Shown: positions 9,164 through 17,497, counted from the first letter of the stretch. The stretch is DNA of 64,000 bases from Lentilactobacillus senioris DSM 24302 = JCM 17472 (GCF_001436555.1 NZ_AYZR01000004.1:425533-489532); one strand, 5' to 3'. The notes: generated from the letters alone by a model not told the origin. Program-made: numbers and translations.

Positions 9164-10873
9164 TTATGCTTGCCAGCTAATGACGTTGTATTGCCCGGCA
9201 GACAATTGATCAACCTTATTAATCCAAGCAGTTTCGTTGTTTGCACGTGATGCTAGAATCGGATTATTAGTGTGCGTGGCTAATAAACTTTGATTAATAA
9301 CCCACCAAGAATGGGCCATATTAGCGCGATCCAAATCATCAGCTAAGCGCATTGATTCATAGACCGGAGTTGTCTCTGGTAAAGTGACCATGACCACTTC
9401 CGTTTGTCTAGCGTCTTGGAGTTTTGGTAGTAAATTGACGATTGATTCAGGAACGTCTCCAGACGTCCGTTCTACTTCCTTGGCATAGCTTTGGCTGGAA
9501 TCTAATAGGAGTAATGTATGCCCGGTTGGTGCAGTATCAATGACGGCAATATCACAATCATCGTCGGCTACTAATTCTGCAAAAGCGCGAAAGACTGCAA
9601 TTTCTTGAGTACAAGGCGATTGTAAATCTTCTTTGACATAATCAACATCAGCTGGTGACATCGTCAAAGCAGCTTTAGCAATCACTTCATTTTGATAATG
9701 TTTTAATTCTTGGGCTTCATCAATGTGACTTAATTTAATATTGGTAGTGTCAGTTAATATTTCGGAGATATGATCGGCTGGATCAGTTGATGCAAGATGA
9801 ACACGTTTACCACGTTTAGCGAGTTCAGTTGCGATTTTAATGGCAATTGAAGTTTTACCAACACCGCCTTTACCCATCGTGAAAATAAGTTTCTTGTTAG
9901 TATTGACGAAATCATCAATCATTAAACCAAATTCGGGTAGATTGGTGTCCCTATTATTCGTAATTTTAGTAATCGGTTGTGACTTCTTTAATAAGTTTCT
10001 AACATTATCAATCCCAGCAATATTGTAAGCCCGTAAGGGAATTTGATAACTTTTAAGTTGTTTTAAAGTATCAGGCATCCGGACCAAATCAGCTTGTTGA
10101 CGGTCGTAGAAAATTTGAGAGACAGCGTCGGTGGCTGTTTCAAAAACACCATTTAAAATTAATTTTTGATTGGTAATGCCGAGATTTTTAAGCTCAGTTG
10201 AAGCGCGATCGGCCTCAAGTAACGGGGCAAGCTGTGGACGGGTAACCATTATGAGGGTTGTTAGCGTACCATCATTTAGGGTTGCCATCGCTTTTTCATA
10301 AACGGCCTTGCGGTCACCCATACCTGCTAGTTGACCTAAGCAAGAAGCCCCTTGTTGATTTTCATCTAAGTAGCCACTCCAAGCTGATGGTAGTTGTAAC
10401 AAACGGAGTGTGTGACCAGTAGGGGCAGTATCGAAAATGATTGTATCGAAGCTGTTGGCGACATCTGGACTGGTTAAGAAATTAGCAAATTCATTAAATG
10501 CGGCAATTTCAACGGTACAAGACCCGGATAGCTGTTCTGCCATATTTTCAATTGCAGATTCAGGTAAAACACCACGATAAGGTGCGATTACCGATTCTTT
10601 ATAGTCTTCAGCAGCCGTGACTGGATCAAAATTAGCAACACTTAAACCTGGGACTTCTTCGATTTGAGTTGCTTGGTTTGTTAGTTCTCGTTGAAAAACA
10701 TCTTGTAAATTACTAGCTGGATCAGTACTAACTAACATGACCCGTCGACCATTGTCAGCCAGCTGGATGGCAGTTGCGCAAGCTGAGGTTGTTTTGCCAA
10801 CGCCGCCTTTTCCCGTGAAGAATAAGTATTTTGTGTCGAGCACTTCATTCGGATTATATAAGTTAAAATTCAT
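9164..10873 (-). CDS. arsA: Arsenite-translocating ATPase ArsA (two-domain)
   Basis: 569 aa with two homologous halves, each with a GKGGVGKT P-loop (residues 21-29 and 334-341) and a 'DTAPTGHT' switch motif. Cysteines at 119 (SGSCTVEIAAF), 178 (GASCLGQL) and 421 (SPCTQEIAVF) correspond to the three As(III)-binding cysteines of E. coli ArsA (113, 172, 422), so the metal site looks complete. It docks on ArsB and powers arsenite export with ATP. Start ATG 10873 lies 24 bases after arsD, consistent with ArsD handing metal to ArsA. Confidence 0.96.
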   Translation of the reverse strand: MNFNLYNPNEVLDTKYLFFTGKGGVGKTTSACATAIQLADNGRRVMLVSTDPASNLQDVFQRELTNQATQIEEVPGLSVANFDPVTAAEDYKESVIAPYRGVLPESAIENMAEQLSGSCTVEIAAFNEFANFLTSPDVANSFDTIIFDTAPTGHTLRLLQLPSAWSGYLDENQQGASCLGQLAGMGDRKAVYEKAMATLNDGTLTTLIMVTRPQLAPLLEADRASTELKNLGITNQKLILNGVFETATDAVSQIFYDRQQADLVRMPDTLKQLKSYQIPLRAYNIAGIDNVRNLLKKSQPITKITNNRDTNLPEFGLMIDDFVNTNKKLIFTMGKGGVGKTSIAIKIATELAKRGKRVHLASTDPADHISEILTDTTNIKLSHIDEAQELKHYQNEVIAKAALTMSPADVDYVKEDLQSPCTQEIAVFRAFAELVADDDCDIAVIDTAPTGHTLLLLDSSQSYAKEVERTSGDVPESIVNLLPKLQDARQTEVVMVTLPETTPVYESMRLADDLDRANMAHSWWVINQSLLATHTNNPILASRANNETAWINKVDQLSAGQYNVISWQA

Positions 10874-10897
10874 CAGTAAACCATCCTTTTTAGTTTA

Positions 10898-11266
10898 TTA
10901 TTCACAGCAATTAGTTGTATTGTCACCACAGCAAGCATTAGAAGATTGTTCAACAAAATAGGCACCGGTAAATTCTGATAGTTCCGCCAAAGTTGGGTAG
11001 TCACCCGATTTAACAATGACGTTATCAACACGTAAAATTGGTAAAACAGCATTACCTTCTTGTTGAATAAGCGCTAAAATATCCGGATTTTGAGCAAATG
11101 CGTCCGGCGTACTATTTAGGTTATAGCGATAAGCATCAAAGGTATCAGTATTTTTAACCATGGTATTAAATGCAGCAGTCATTAACATTAAATTTTTATC
11201 GACACTTGGACCACAAACACCAGTATTACAACATAGTGCTGCTTCAAATAATTCTACTTTTTTCAT
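10898..11266 (-). CDS. arsD: Arsenical metallochaperone/repressor ArsD
   Basis: 122 aa from the ATG at 11266, chosen because GGAGG lies 8 bases upstream and the family starts 'MKKVELFEAALCC'; the frame is open 7 codons further. Cys12, Cys13 and Cys18 form the As(III) site used to deliver arsenite to ArsA. Two further vicinal pairs (CC near 112 and 119) are also present, as in E. coli ArsD. Between arsR2 and arsA in the operon. Confidence 0.94.
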   Translation of the reverse strand: MKKVELFEAALCCNTGVCGPSVDKNLMLMTAAFNTMVKNTDTFDAYRYNLNSTPDAFAQNPDILALIQQEGNAVLPILRVDNVIVKSGDYPTLAELSEFTGAYFVEQSSNACCGDNTTNCCE

Positions 11267-11332
11267 AATAAACTCCTCCAATATCATATCAACACATTTA
11301 AATGTATCTATTTATTGTATAAAAAATATAGC

Positions 11333-11617
11333 CTAATTAGCTATTTTTTCTAATAACAATGATTTAATCTGTTCATCAAGGCTGTCTACAAAATCAACAT
11401 TTAATGAGTAATGTTGCCACTTGCCAGATTTTCGGGCTATGACAATATTTGCCTCAATTAAGACTTTCATGTGGTGCGAAAGTGTTGGCTGTGAAAATTC
11501 AAATTGATCTAATAAATCACAAGCACATTTTTCCCCAGCAGATAATAAATCAACGATTTTAACTCGATTTTTATCGGATAAAGCCTTAAAAATTTTAGCC
11601 AGTTGGTTATAGTTCAT
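11333..11617 (-). CDS. arsR: ArsR/SmtB family metalloregulator (second copy)
   Basis: 94 aa winged-helix repressor. 'GEKCACDLLDQF' is the alpha-3 As(III)-sensing CxC motif and 'SQPTLSHHMKVL' the recognition helix. The start at ATG 11617 is chosen by the family start (MNYNQLAKIFKAL) and GGAAGG upstream; the open frame begins 16 codons earlier. A good promoter (11651-11679) lies between this gene and the upstream arsR, so this copy heads the arsDAB transcript. About half its residues match the other ArsR. Confidence 0.93.
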   Translation of the reverse strand: MNYNQLAKIFKALSDKNRVKIVDLLSAGEKCACDLLDQFEFSQPTLSHHMKVLIEANIVIARKSGKWQHYSLNVDFVDSLDEQIKSLLLEKIAN

Positions 11618-11650
11618 GTATACACCTTCCATACATTGATGTTTATCTAT

Positions 11651-11679
11651 ATAATATACTTTCAAAATGTTTTTGTCAA
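11651..11679 (-). promoter_or_regulatory. Promoter of arsR2-arsD-arsA-arsB
   Basis: Minus strand TTGACA (11674-11679), 17 bases, TATTAT (11651-11656). It sits 34 bases before the start of the second arsR and just downstream of the first arsR stop. The AT-rich spacer/-10 region is a likely ArsR target. Confidence 0.75.
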
Positions 11680-11692
11680 AAGTAAATATAAT

Positions 11693-11995
11693 TTAAAATA
11701 GTGGATGGCAGACACAGATTTCCTCAACTTGTAACAGTTGATGTGTAAATTCAGGGAAACTTGTTATAAATTTTGAATTCAATGAATAGTGCTGCCACTT
11801 GCCATCTTTTTGTGCATCTACTATCCCCGCAGTTTGTAATACCTTCATATGATGAGAAAGTGTTGGTTGGGTAAAATCAAAATGATCTAAAATATCGCAG
11901 GCACACATTTTACCGCAAGATAACATGTCGATAATTTCAAGGCGACTTGCGTCGCCCATTGCTTTGATAACCATAGCATAATCTGTATAATTCAT
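11693..11995 (-). CDS. arsR: ArsR/SmtB family metalloregulator (first copy)
   Basis: 100 aa. 'GKMCACDILDHFDFTQPTLSHH' spans the metal-sensing CxC and the DNA-recognition helix. A C-terminal 'EEICVCH' adds another Cys-x-Cys not present in the second copy and could extend metal binding. It is transcribed away from the FAD oxidoreductase at 12081. A perfect dyad (12024-12043) between them is the obvious operator. Its own stop lies just before the promoter for the second arsR. Confidence 0.93.
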   Translation of the reverse strand: MNYTDYAMVIKAMGDASRLEIIDMLSCGKMCACDILDHFDFTQPTLSHHMKVLQTAGIVDAQKDGKWQHYSLNSKFITSFPEFTHQLLQVEEICVCHPLF

Positions 11996-12007
11996 TTTTT
12001 CTCCTCA

Positions 12008-12043
12008 TTGACACATAGTTAATCGTCTATATATAATATAGAC
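12008..12043 (+). promoter_or_regulatory. Promoter and dyad operator between arsR1 and the FAD oxidoreductase
   Basis: Plus strand TTGACA (12008-12013), 18 bases, TATAAT (12032-12037). The 8-base perfect arms GTCTATAT/ATATAGAC (12024-12043) overlap the -10 box. Position and symmetry fit an ArsR operator that shuts off the plus-strand gene and probably the divergent arsR. Confidence 0.75.
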
Positions 12044-12080
12044 ATCCATATGTTATCAAATAAATCACAGGAGTCTATTT

Positions 12081-13475
12081 ATGACAGTTAAAAATGAACA
12101 ACTATTGATAATTGGCGGTAGCGACGCTGGTATTTCAGCGGCAATTCAAGCTAAAGAGAGTGAGCCTACACTACAAGTTAAAATAATCCTTGCAGACGAA
12201 TACCCTAATTTATCCATTTGTGGTTTTCCATATGCTGCTAGTCGAGAAGTACCAGATTGGCATTCGCTTTCTCACCGTGGGCTTAAGGAGCTAGAAGCGC
12301 TTGGAATTGAGTTTGACTTAAACACTTTAGTTAACTCAATAGACGCAGAAAATCATCTCGTGTCAGGTGTTCGATCGAATGGTGCTGTTACTTATAAATA
12401 TAATAAATTGATAGTTGCCACGGGAGCAATTCCTAAAGTAGACGCTTTTCAAGGTTTTTCATTTAATGATACCCAAGAAAACAATAGTAAGATTCACGTT
12501 TTACACACAATGTCTGATTATTTGTCGTTAGATACAGCACTAAACCAAGCTAAAAACACCGCCATCATCGGGGCTGGGTATATCGGTGTTGAGATGGCCG
12601 AAGCAATGGCACGACGAAAATTAAACGTGACGCTATATCAACGTAGTAATGAAATTCTTTCCACAGTGGAAAATGAATTTGGATCTATGGCTCACCAGGA
12701 ACTAACACAAAATCGAGTAACAGTACTGACTGACCGCACTATTTTGAGTGTTGTTAGTTCTGATACTAGTGTAAAAATTAAATCTACAGATTTGGGCAAT
12801 ATCACTGATGAACGATCGTTTGATACGGTCTTAATTGTTACTGGAGTTCAGCCCAATACGCAATTATTAGAAGCAGCTGGTGCCAAGACTGGTGTGGCCG
12901 GAGCAATTTCAGTTGATGAATTCATGCATACGACTTTGCCAGATATCTGGGCCGCCGGTGACTTGGTTGAGACTGACCATAGGTTACTTGGAAAAACATA
13001 CCTACCCTTAGGAACTACTGCACACAAACAAGGCCGGATAGCCGGATTGAATGTCGTGGGGCAGCGACGCCGGTTTAGGGGGATCGTTGGAACCCAAGTT
13101 ATAAGGGTTTTCAATTTAGTTATTGCTAGAACTGGGCTATTGCCTAAAGAAGCAGAAAACGCTGGTTTTTCTACTTTATCCAGTACAAGTACAGTGTTCG
13201 ACCATAACTCATATTTTCCAAATGCAAGTAAAATCACCATTAAATTAACTGCTGACAAAGAAAGCGGATTGCTACTTGGTGCACAGTTAATTGGGAACTA
13301 TGGAAGTGAGATTGCAAAACGAAATGATATTTTTGCAACCGCAATTTTCAATAAAATGACTATTAATGATCTAGACGACTTAGACTTATCATATTCACCG
13401 CCAATTGCGTCACCGTGGGACCCTGTTCAACAGGCAGCACAAGATTGGGAAGCTGTGTTCGATAAATCTAAATAA
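12081..13475 (+). CDS. FAD/NAD(P)-dependent oxidoreductase of the CoA-disulfide reductase/NADH oxidase family
   Basis: 464 aa. The FAD Rossmann motif is GGSDAGISAA near residue 12, the redox-active cysteine lies in 'LSICGFPYAAS' (about residue 47), the NAD-binding motif is GAGYIGVEMAEA (about 170), and 'IWAAGDLVE' is the second FAD site. It is divergent from arsR1 across a shared ArsR-type operator, so it is probably arsenic-induced; thiol or disulfide reduction would help keep arsenite available for efflux. Substrate is not determined. AGGAG lies 8-9 bases before ATG 12081. Confidence 0.85.
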   Translation: MTVKNEQLLIIGGSDAGISAAIQAKESEPTLQVKIILADEYPNLSICGFPYAASREVPDWHSLSHRGLKELEALGIEFDLNTLVNSIDAENHLVSGVRSNGAVTYKYNKLIVATGAIPKVDAFQGFSFNDTQENNSKIHVLHTMSDYLSLDTALNQAKNTAIIGAGYIGVEMAEAMARRKLNVTLYQRSNEILSTVENEFGSMAHQELTQNRVTVLTDRTILSVVSSDTSVKIKSTDLGNITDERSFDTVLIVTGVQPNTQLLEAAGAKTGVAGAISVDEFMHTTLPDIWAAGDLVETDHRLLGKTYLPLGTTAHKQGRIAGLNVVGQRRRFRGIVGTQVIRVFNLVIARTGLLPKEAENAGFSTLSSTSTVFDHNSYFPNASKITIKLTADKESGLLLGAQLIGNYGSEIAKRNDIFATAIFNKMTINDLDDLDLSYSPPIASPWDPVQQAAQDWEAVFDKSK

Positions 13476-13765
13476 GCTCATTAAAGCATCTAATATAACA
13501 AAGCATCACCTATGTAAGAACTTAGAAGTTGTCTAAAATCTCTTGAGTAATAAAATACTAAAAACGCTAAGATGCCAATTTACATACGAACGCTATGATG
13601 ATGACCTTAGCCTTTATGTCAGTTCTATTGCAGCGCTTTTGAAAATATCAAACAGTTTCTAACCAGCGGCAGAAGTAGCCTTAAAACGTTTGCCAATTGG
13701 GAGGTAACTGGCGCTATTGAGATCCAGTACGGAGAATATGGAGAACGGCATTAAAGATCTCGTAG
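13476..13765. other. Gene-free stretch between the oxidoreductase and gpmA copy 3
   Basis: No frame longer than about 30 codons with a start and ribosome site on either strand. Short stretches are protein-like (13585-13680), as in a decayed transposase, but I could not place them in a family. Nothing else is supported here. Confidence 0.4.
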
Positions 13766-13768
13766 AGA

Positions 13769-13854
13769 TCAACCTGGAAATTGCTACTAGTGAACCATTG
13801 GTTTACGACTTCGATGACAAGTTGAACGTAGTATCAAAGACTAAGCTTGACTAA
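13769..13854 (+). pseudogene. Decayed copy of the gpmA 3' end (copy 3)
   Basis: 28 in-frame codons, [20 protein letters not shown] then VVSKTKLD, match the very end of GpmA with three changes. The nucleotide match to the parent gene is nearly exact from 13801 on and continues into 'TTAAATTGATCAAAATGAAAG' and a terminator. No upstream gpmA sequence is seen before about 13765. Confidence 0.85.
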
Positions 13855-13873
13855 TTAAATTGATCAAAATGAA

Positions 13874-13908
13874 AGAGACCCTCTCAAGGTGAGAGGGTCT
13901 CCTTTTTA
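13874..13908 (+). terminator. Terminator belonging to gpmA copy 3
   Basis: GAGACCCTCTC-AAGGT-GAGAGGGTCTC followed by CTTTTTATT. Same position relative to the gpmA stop as the parent terminator, but with a changed stem sequence. Confidence 0.9.
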
Positions 13909-14017
13909 TTAAAATTCATTTGTATAGTATCAGTAATTATTTAAAATCAAATTACAACCAATTTATAAATTTCTTGTTTAAACTAGTTATAGAAAAAGGT
14001 TTAAGGAGGAATTTTTT

Positions 14018-15151
14018 ATGTTAGCTTGGACACCAACAACTAAAGATTACTATAATAAATTAAATCGTTTGCGGAAAAGCCCGGATTTTAAAAAGGATAA
14101 AAACAACGTTATGACTAGGGTTGTTTCAGATCTTTCAGTAGTTGCAAAATATTCTGTTGATGATTTTAATCTCCACTTCATGCAAGATAACGGCGGACCA
14201 TATGCTCCTGAATCTGAAATTATGAAACGATTTAAGGGTGTTAAACCCGATAGTCCTTCGGCAAGATTTTGTTACCAATGGCGTGATCATATGGGATCTA
14301 TGGGGGTGGATATTTCTGATGGAGTAACTACCAGCAAGATTTATTCTGATAAAAATCAGATTCCTATTAGTGTTTACACGCCAGAGCTTAAAAATCCTAA
14401 TGAAAAGCTGGGAGCTTTTATTGCCTATCATGGTGGTGGTTGGATTGGCGGTAACGTTTTGGTTAATGAAAATTTTTGTAAATACATCGCCCAAAAAGCT
14501 CATTTGCGAGTTTTCAACGTGGATTATAGATTTGCTCCTGAGTATCCTGAATATACGGCCACTGATGATTGTTTTGAATCCCTTAATTTCATCGTGGAAA
14601 ATGCTGATAAGCTACATGTCGACACCAATATCGTTGTGGTATATGGGGATAGTGCAGGCGGGACCATTGCCGCTGCAATAGCTTATATGGATCGAAAAGC
14701 CGGCCATAACTATGTTACTCATCAAGTAATGTGTTACCCGTGCGTTACCTTAGATAAGGAGACCAATGACCAGATTGCATGGCCAGAATCTAAATATCAT
14801 TTAGACAGTTTTATGCAAGCTAGATACCAAAAAGATAGTATCTTTTCTGATAAAGGGTTACCGGCAATTATAGATGTTTATATTAATGGTGGCGATACTA
14901 AGGATCCAAGATTTTCACCGTATAATATGGCGGACCAAGATTATAAAAATATGCCGAAAGCTTTTATTGCTACAGATGAATTTGATCCCCTAAGACCGAC
15001 AGGATATGCTTATGCTAAAAAGTTGGCTGCTAACGGCGTTTCTACATACTATTCTAATTATCGGGGAATGACGCATGCCTTTTTAGATAAGTTTGGGATT
15101 TTTCCACAAGGCCAAGAATTTGCGGATCAGGTAGCAAAATGGATTAACTAA
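14018..15151 (+). CDS. Alpha/beta hydrolase of the hormone-sensitive-lipase esterase family
   Basis: 377 aa. 'YHGGGWIGGN' is the oxyanion-hole HGGG motif, 'YGDSAGGTIAAA' the nucleophile elbow (GDSAG), 'ATDEFDPLRPTG' supplies the acid, and 'GMTHAFLDKFG' the histidine, so the triad is complete. It hydrolyses carboxyl esters, probably small or medium acyl chains in the cytoplasm (no signal peptide). AAGGAGG lies 8 bases before ATG 14018. It stands alone between gpmA copies 3 and 4 as cargo of the accessory region. The roughly 120-residue N-terminal extension before HGGG is longer than in minimal members. Confidence 0.88.
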   Translation: MLAWTPTTKDYYNKLNRLRKSPDFKKDKNNVMTRVVSDLSVVAKYSVDDFNLHFMQDNGGPYAPESEIMKRFKGVKPDSPSARFCYQWRDHMGSMGVDISDGVTTSKIYSDKNQIPISVYTPELKNPNEKLGAFIAYHGGGWIGGNVLVNENFCKYIAQKAHLRVFNVDYRFAPEYPEYTATDDCFESLNFIVENADKLHVDTNIVVVYGDSAGGTIAAAIAYMDRKAGHNYVTHQVMCYPCVTLDKETNDQIAWPESKYHLDSFMQARYQKDSIFSDKGLPAIIDVYINGGDTKDPRFSPYNMADQDYKNMPKAFIATDEFDPLRPTGYAYAKKLAANGVSTYYSNYRGMTHAFLDKFGIFPQGQEFADQVAKWIN

Positions 15152-15338
15152 ATATAGTTGACTTAAAACAGCCTAGGATTGCTAAATCACAGGTTGTTTT
15201 TATTTTAATTAAATCACTAAGATAAATTTGTAATTATGATATTTCCTTTGTCATAGAATTTGAAGCCTTAGAGGCGAGTTTCTTCACAACTACTTACTAA
15301 TAACTTAAAATGTGTTATTTTTGGATGAGAGGTGTTGT

Positions 15339-15710
15339 ATGAATAAAAAAAGTGGTTATCAATATTTCGGAGTATTAGTTTTTGTCATACTGTGCTTTGC
15401 AGGTGGATATATGTATTTAAATTCTGACATGTATACGGTGAATCAATTGAATACTCAGATGAATAACATGATTAGCAAAAAAGATTATAAGCAAATGAAA
15501 TCCGTTGCCAATAATCATGATACATATCTATTTCTAAGAAACTTGTCTAGTAAAGATAAAGTTTATGACACCTCAGATTTTCAAGGCGGATCTAACGAGA
15601 ATGTGTATTACGTTACTGTAGTAAACAATAAAAACCTGGATGTCTATATGCGTAAAGCGGGGATGGCTAGTTGGGAGATAAAACATGTCGGAAAACAATC
15701 TATGTCTTGA
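15339..15710 (+). CDS. Small membrane-anchored protein of unknown function
   Basis: 123 aa from ATG 15339, chosen over GTG 15312 because GAGAGG lies 6 bases upstream. One N-terminal hydrophobic helix (residues 9-26) is followed by a hydrophilic extracytoplasmic part with no cysteines. No family recognised; the shape resembles small anchored lipoprotein-like or DUF proteins of lactobacilli. It ends just before gpmA copy 4, so it is another cargo gene of the island. Confidence 0.55.
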   Translation: MNKKSGYQYFGVLVFVILCFAGGYMYLNSDMYTVNQLNTQMNNMISKKDYKQMKSVANNHDTYLFLRNLSSKDKVYDTSDFQGGSNENVYYVTVVNNKNLDVYMRKAGMASWEIKHVGKQSMS

Positions 15711-15718
15711 TTAAGTAA

Positions 15719-15822
15719 ATCGAAGGCATTTCTGATGAAGACATCATCAACCTTGAAATGGCTACTGGTGGTACGACTTCGATGATAAGTTGAACGTAGT
15801 ATCAAAGACTAAGCTTGACTAA
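15719..15822 (+). pseudogene. Decayed copy of the gpmA 3' end (copy 4)
   Basis: Nearly exact match to the last about 110 bases of gpmA ([17 protein letters not shown]..), then a deletion of about ten bases that shifts the frame before 'YDFDDKL', then the exact gpmA tail to the TAA at 15820-15822. The low divergence suggests it is younger than copy 2. Confidence 0.85.
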
Positions 15823-15840
15823 TTAAATTGATCAAAAGAA

Positions 15841-15875
15841 AAGAGACCGCCTCGATGTGAGGGGGTCTCTTTTTA
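15841..15875 (+). terminator. Terminator belonging to gpmA copy 4
   Basis: AAGAGACCGCCTC/GAGGGGGTCTCTTTTT hairpin after the gpmA remnant, close in sequence to the copy 3 terminator. Confidence 0.85.
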
Positions 15876-15950
15876 CTGAATATAAGTGAAATTGGATTTG
15901 TTAGCTTGATTATAAGGTGTTGAGGCCAAAAATTAAATAAGTCAAAATTA

Positions 15951-16145
15951 CTAAGAAGTGGGATGAAATAGCGTATCCACCGTTGTTTCTAGCTGTTGCG
16001 CTAAACTAAAGGCCAATTTTAAGGTTGGATCATACTTGTCATTTTCAATGGCATTAATAGTTTGGCGACTGACGTTACAGAGTTTAGCCAGTGTATCTTG
16101 AGAAATACCAGCCTGTTTACGTAAAATGCGAATTTGATTTTGCAA
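15951..16145 (-). CDS. XRE-family small transcriptional regulator
   Basis: 64 aa, almost entirely one HTH_3 domain: 'LRKQAGISQDTLAKLCNVSR' then QTINAIENDKYDPTLKLA. This is the compact YozG/XRE type that often pairs with a small membrane protein. Its start is 2 bases after the stop of the membrane gene at 16148-16450, so the two are co-translated, and the pair may be autoregulated. Target unknown. Confidence 0.88.
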   Translation of the reverse strand: MQNQIRILRKQAGISQDTLAKLCNVSRQTINAIENDKYDPTLKLAFSLAQQLETTVDTLFHPTS

Positions 16146-16147
16146 TG

Positions 16148-16450
16148 TTAATCACCAAGCTTTTTAGAGGTAGTATGTAACTCTAGCAAAAAGATAATGG
16201 CGCTAATCAGTAATAAGTGAAAGGGCTTCAAGTTAGTGGGGGTTTTACTGAGAAAGATACTAATAATTTGACCAATCACGTCAAGAACCAGTAGTCCCAT
16301 GAGAATATAAAAAGTGTTGGCCGAAGCCGTCATGATAATTTGTTTGCGGCGTTCGTCACCCTGTTTACTGATGGTTCGAAACATAGTGATTATGGCACCA
16401 AACGAAACGATTAAAAAAAATAATACAAAAATTAAAATAGCGATTTCCAT
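16148..16450 (-). CDS. Small membrane protein paired with an XRE regulator
   Basis: 100 aa with three hydrophobic helices (residues 2-24, about 43-68, 78-92) and a basic loop 'KQGDERRKQIIMTASANTF'. The ERRKQI loop plus first helices resemble DUF2178/DUF3796-type proteins encoded next to small XRE regulators. Function unknown. GGAGG lies about 9 bases upstream of ATG 16450. First gene of a two-gene minus-strand operon. Confidence 0.7.
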   Translation of the reverse strand: MEIAILIFVLFFLIVSFGAIITMFRTISKQGDERRKQIIMTASANTFYILMGLLVLDVIGQIISIFLSKTPTNLKPFHLLLISAIIFLLELHTTSKKLGD

Positions 16451-16565
16451 AATTGGGCCTCCAAATGTAAAAAGTATTTGACTATTAGAGTATAGGAAAT
16501 TAAATTTTTAATGTCAAATAAGTTTGACATATTTTAGAGTAACCAAAACATAGAAAATTTAATAA

Positions 16566-16600
16566 AAGAGACCGTCTCAATGTGAGAAAGTCTCTTTTCT
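16566..16600 (+). terminator. gpmA-type terminator, copy 5 (hairpin only)
   Basis: AAAAGAGACCGTCTCAATGTGAGAAAGTCTCTTTTC resembles the copy 3, 4 and 6 terminators (same AATGTGAG loop as copy 6), but no gpmA coding remnant precedes it. Confidence 0.7.
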
Positions 16601-16624
16601 AATAATTATAGCTGTGAATAGTCT

Positions 16625-17125
16625 TTATTTAGTTTGTTGTTCTGCCAGCTTAACCATGACGTTATAGAGTTGATCCAAGTAACGCTTTAATTCTGGTCCT
16701 TGTTTAAAGCGAGAATAAATACGTTCAGCATTTAGGCAGAAGACAGCAATATCTTTCTGTTTTTTGTCTGGAACGGGATAATCCATGACGACTAGTTCGT
16801 CTTCACCGAAGAACATTGTGTCGTTCTTGTAAGTAATTGGTTGGTGAAAAACGTCTTCGATTCCGTTCAAGAAAGCTTGGTTAAACTTAGTGTAGTTACC
16901 AATCGGATGTAGATTGTAGCCACCATAAATAGCGCCATCGTCGAATTCGGCAATAAGTAATTGTTGTCCGCGTGATTTGCGTTCGGACAAAAAGGCGGTA
17001 AAACTGATAGGATCATTGGTGTTACTGGTATGAATTGGTTGATCCTGCCAAGTCAGTGTAGTATCTGCTCCTGAGTTGGCCATGGCTGCTTGGCGTTCTT
17101 TGCGTTTTCGGGATCCTTTTCCCAT
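16625..17125 (-). CDS. Conserved hypothetical protein with basic N-terminus
   Basis: 166 aa from ATG 17125 (AAAGG 9 bases upstream; the ATG three codons earlier is too close to it). A short basic start 'MGKGSRKRKERQAAM' resembles small basic or SEC-C-like starts, followed by a globular, slightly acidic domain with no cysteine cluster and no membrane segment. No family recognised. It lies between a gpmA-type terminator and the plasmid remnant. Confidence 0.6.
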   Translation of the reverse strand: MGKGSRKRKERQAAMANSGADTTLTWQDQPIHTSNTNDPISFTAFLSERKSRGQQLLIAEFDDGAIYGGYNLHPIGNYTKFNQAFLNGIEDVFHQPITYKNDTMFFGEDELVVMDYPVPDKKQKDIAVFCLNAERIYSRFKQGPELKRYLDQLYNVMVKLAEQQTK

Positions 17126-17227
17126 GATAATCATCCTTTCAGAATTAATAGCTCACTATTGAGTGTAAACTATTCAATTAAGCAACTCAAATTGAACCGA
17201 AATATCTCCGAATCCTTTGGAATGATT

Positions 17228-17291
17228 AGAGTAGTGACGAGCTACGAAAAGTAAAAGAGGATATCTTATCATAAGATATCCTCTTTTCTTA
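17228..17291. repeat. Hairpin repeat H1, copy 2
   Basis: Perfect 13-base arms AGAGGATATCTTA/TAAGATATCCTCT with a 3-4-base centre, preceded by 'GTGACGAGCTACGAAAAGTA'. Nearly identical to 6680-6737. Here it abuts the truncated mob gene at 17294. Confidence 0.75.
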
Positions 17292-17293
17292 TA

Positions 17294-17413
17294 CGAGCGT
17301 TCCGTATCAATATCTTTGTTTGAATGATTGTCAGTTAACCGTTGATTATGATTACCCATGCCGACTAAATTTCCAGCTTTCATCTTTTGCATTCTTGCGA
17401 CTAAATAACTCAT
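17294..17413 (-). pseudogene. Truncated plasmid mobilization relaxase (MobV/Pre), first 40 codons
   Basis: [20 protein letters not shown] then [20 protein letters not shown] is the conserved N-terminus of Pre/Mob relaxases of rolling-circle plasmids (the [15 protein letters not shown] motif is diagnostic). GGAGG precedes the second ATG by 7 bases. The match stops at 17294, where hairpin repeat H1 begins. The catalytic histidine motif region and all the rest are lost, so this is a relic. Confidence 0.88.
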
Positions 17414-17497
17414 CATAAGTCCTCCATTCTTTGGTTTGGCGAATTAGCGGTAAAAAAACGTATCTGGGGTTTTGAAGTTAGGATTAAAAAAATATAA

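Noticed and set aside
8538-9209. 223-codon plus-strand frame opposite arsB
   Set aside because: Complementary shadow of arsB and the arsA end; no ribosome site and composition typical of an antisense frame.
12848-13258. 136-codon minus-strand frame inside the FAD oxidoreductase
   Set aside because: Antisense shadow of a gene with clear family motifs.
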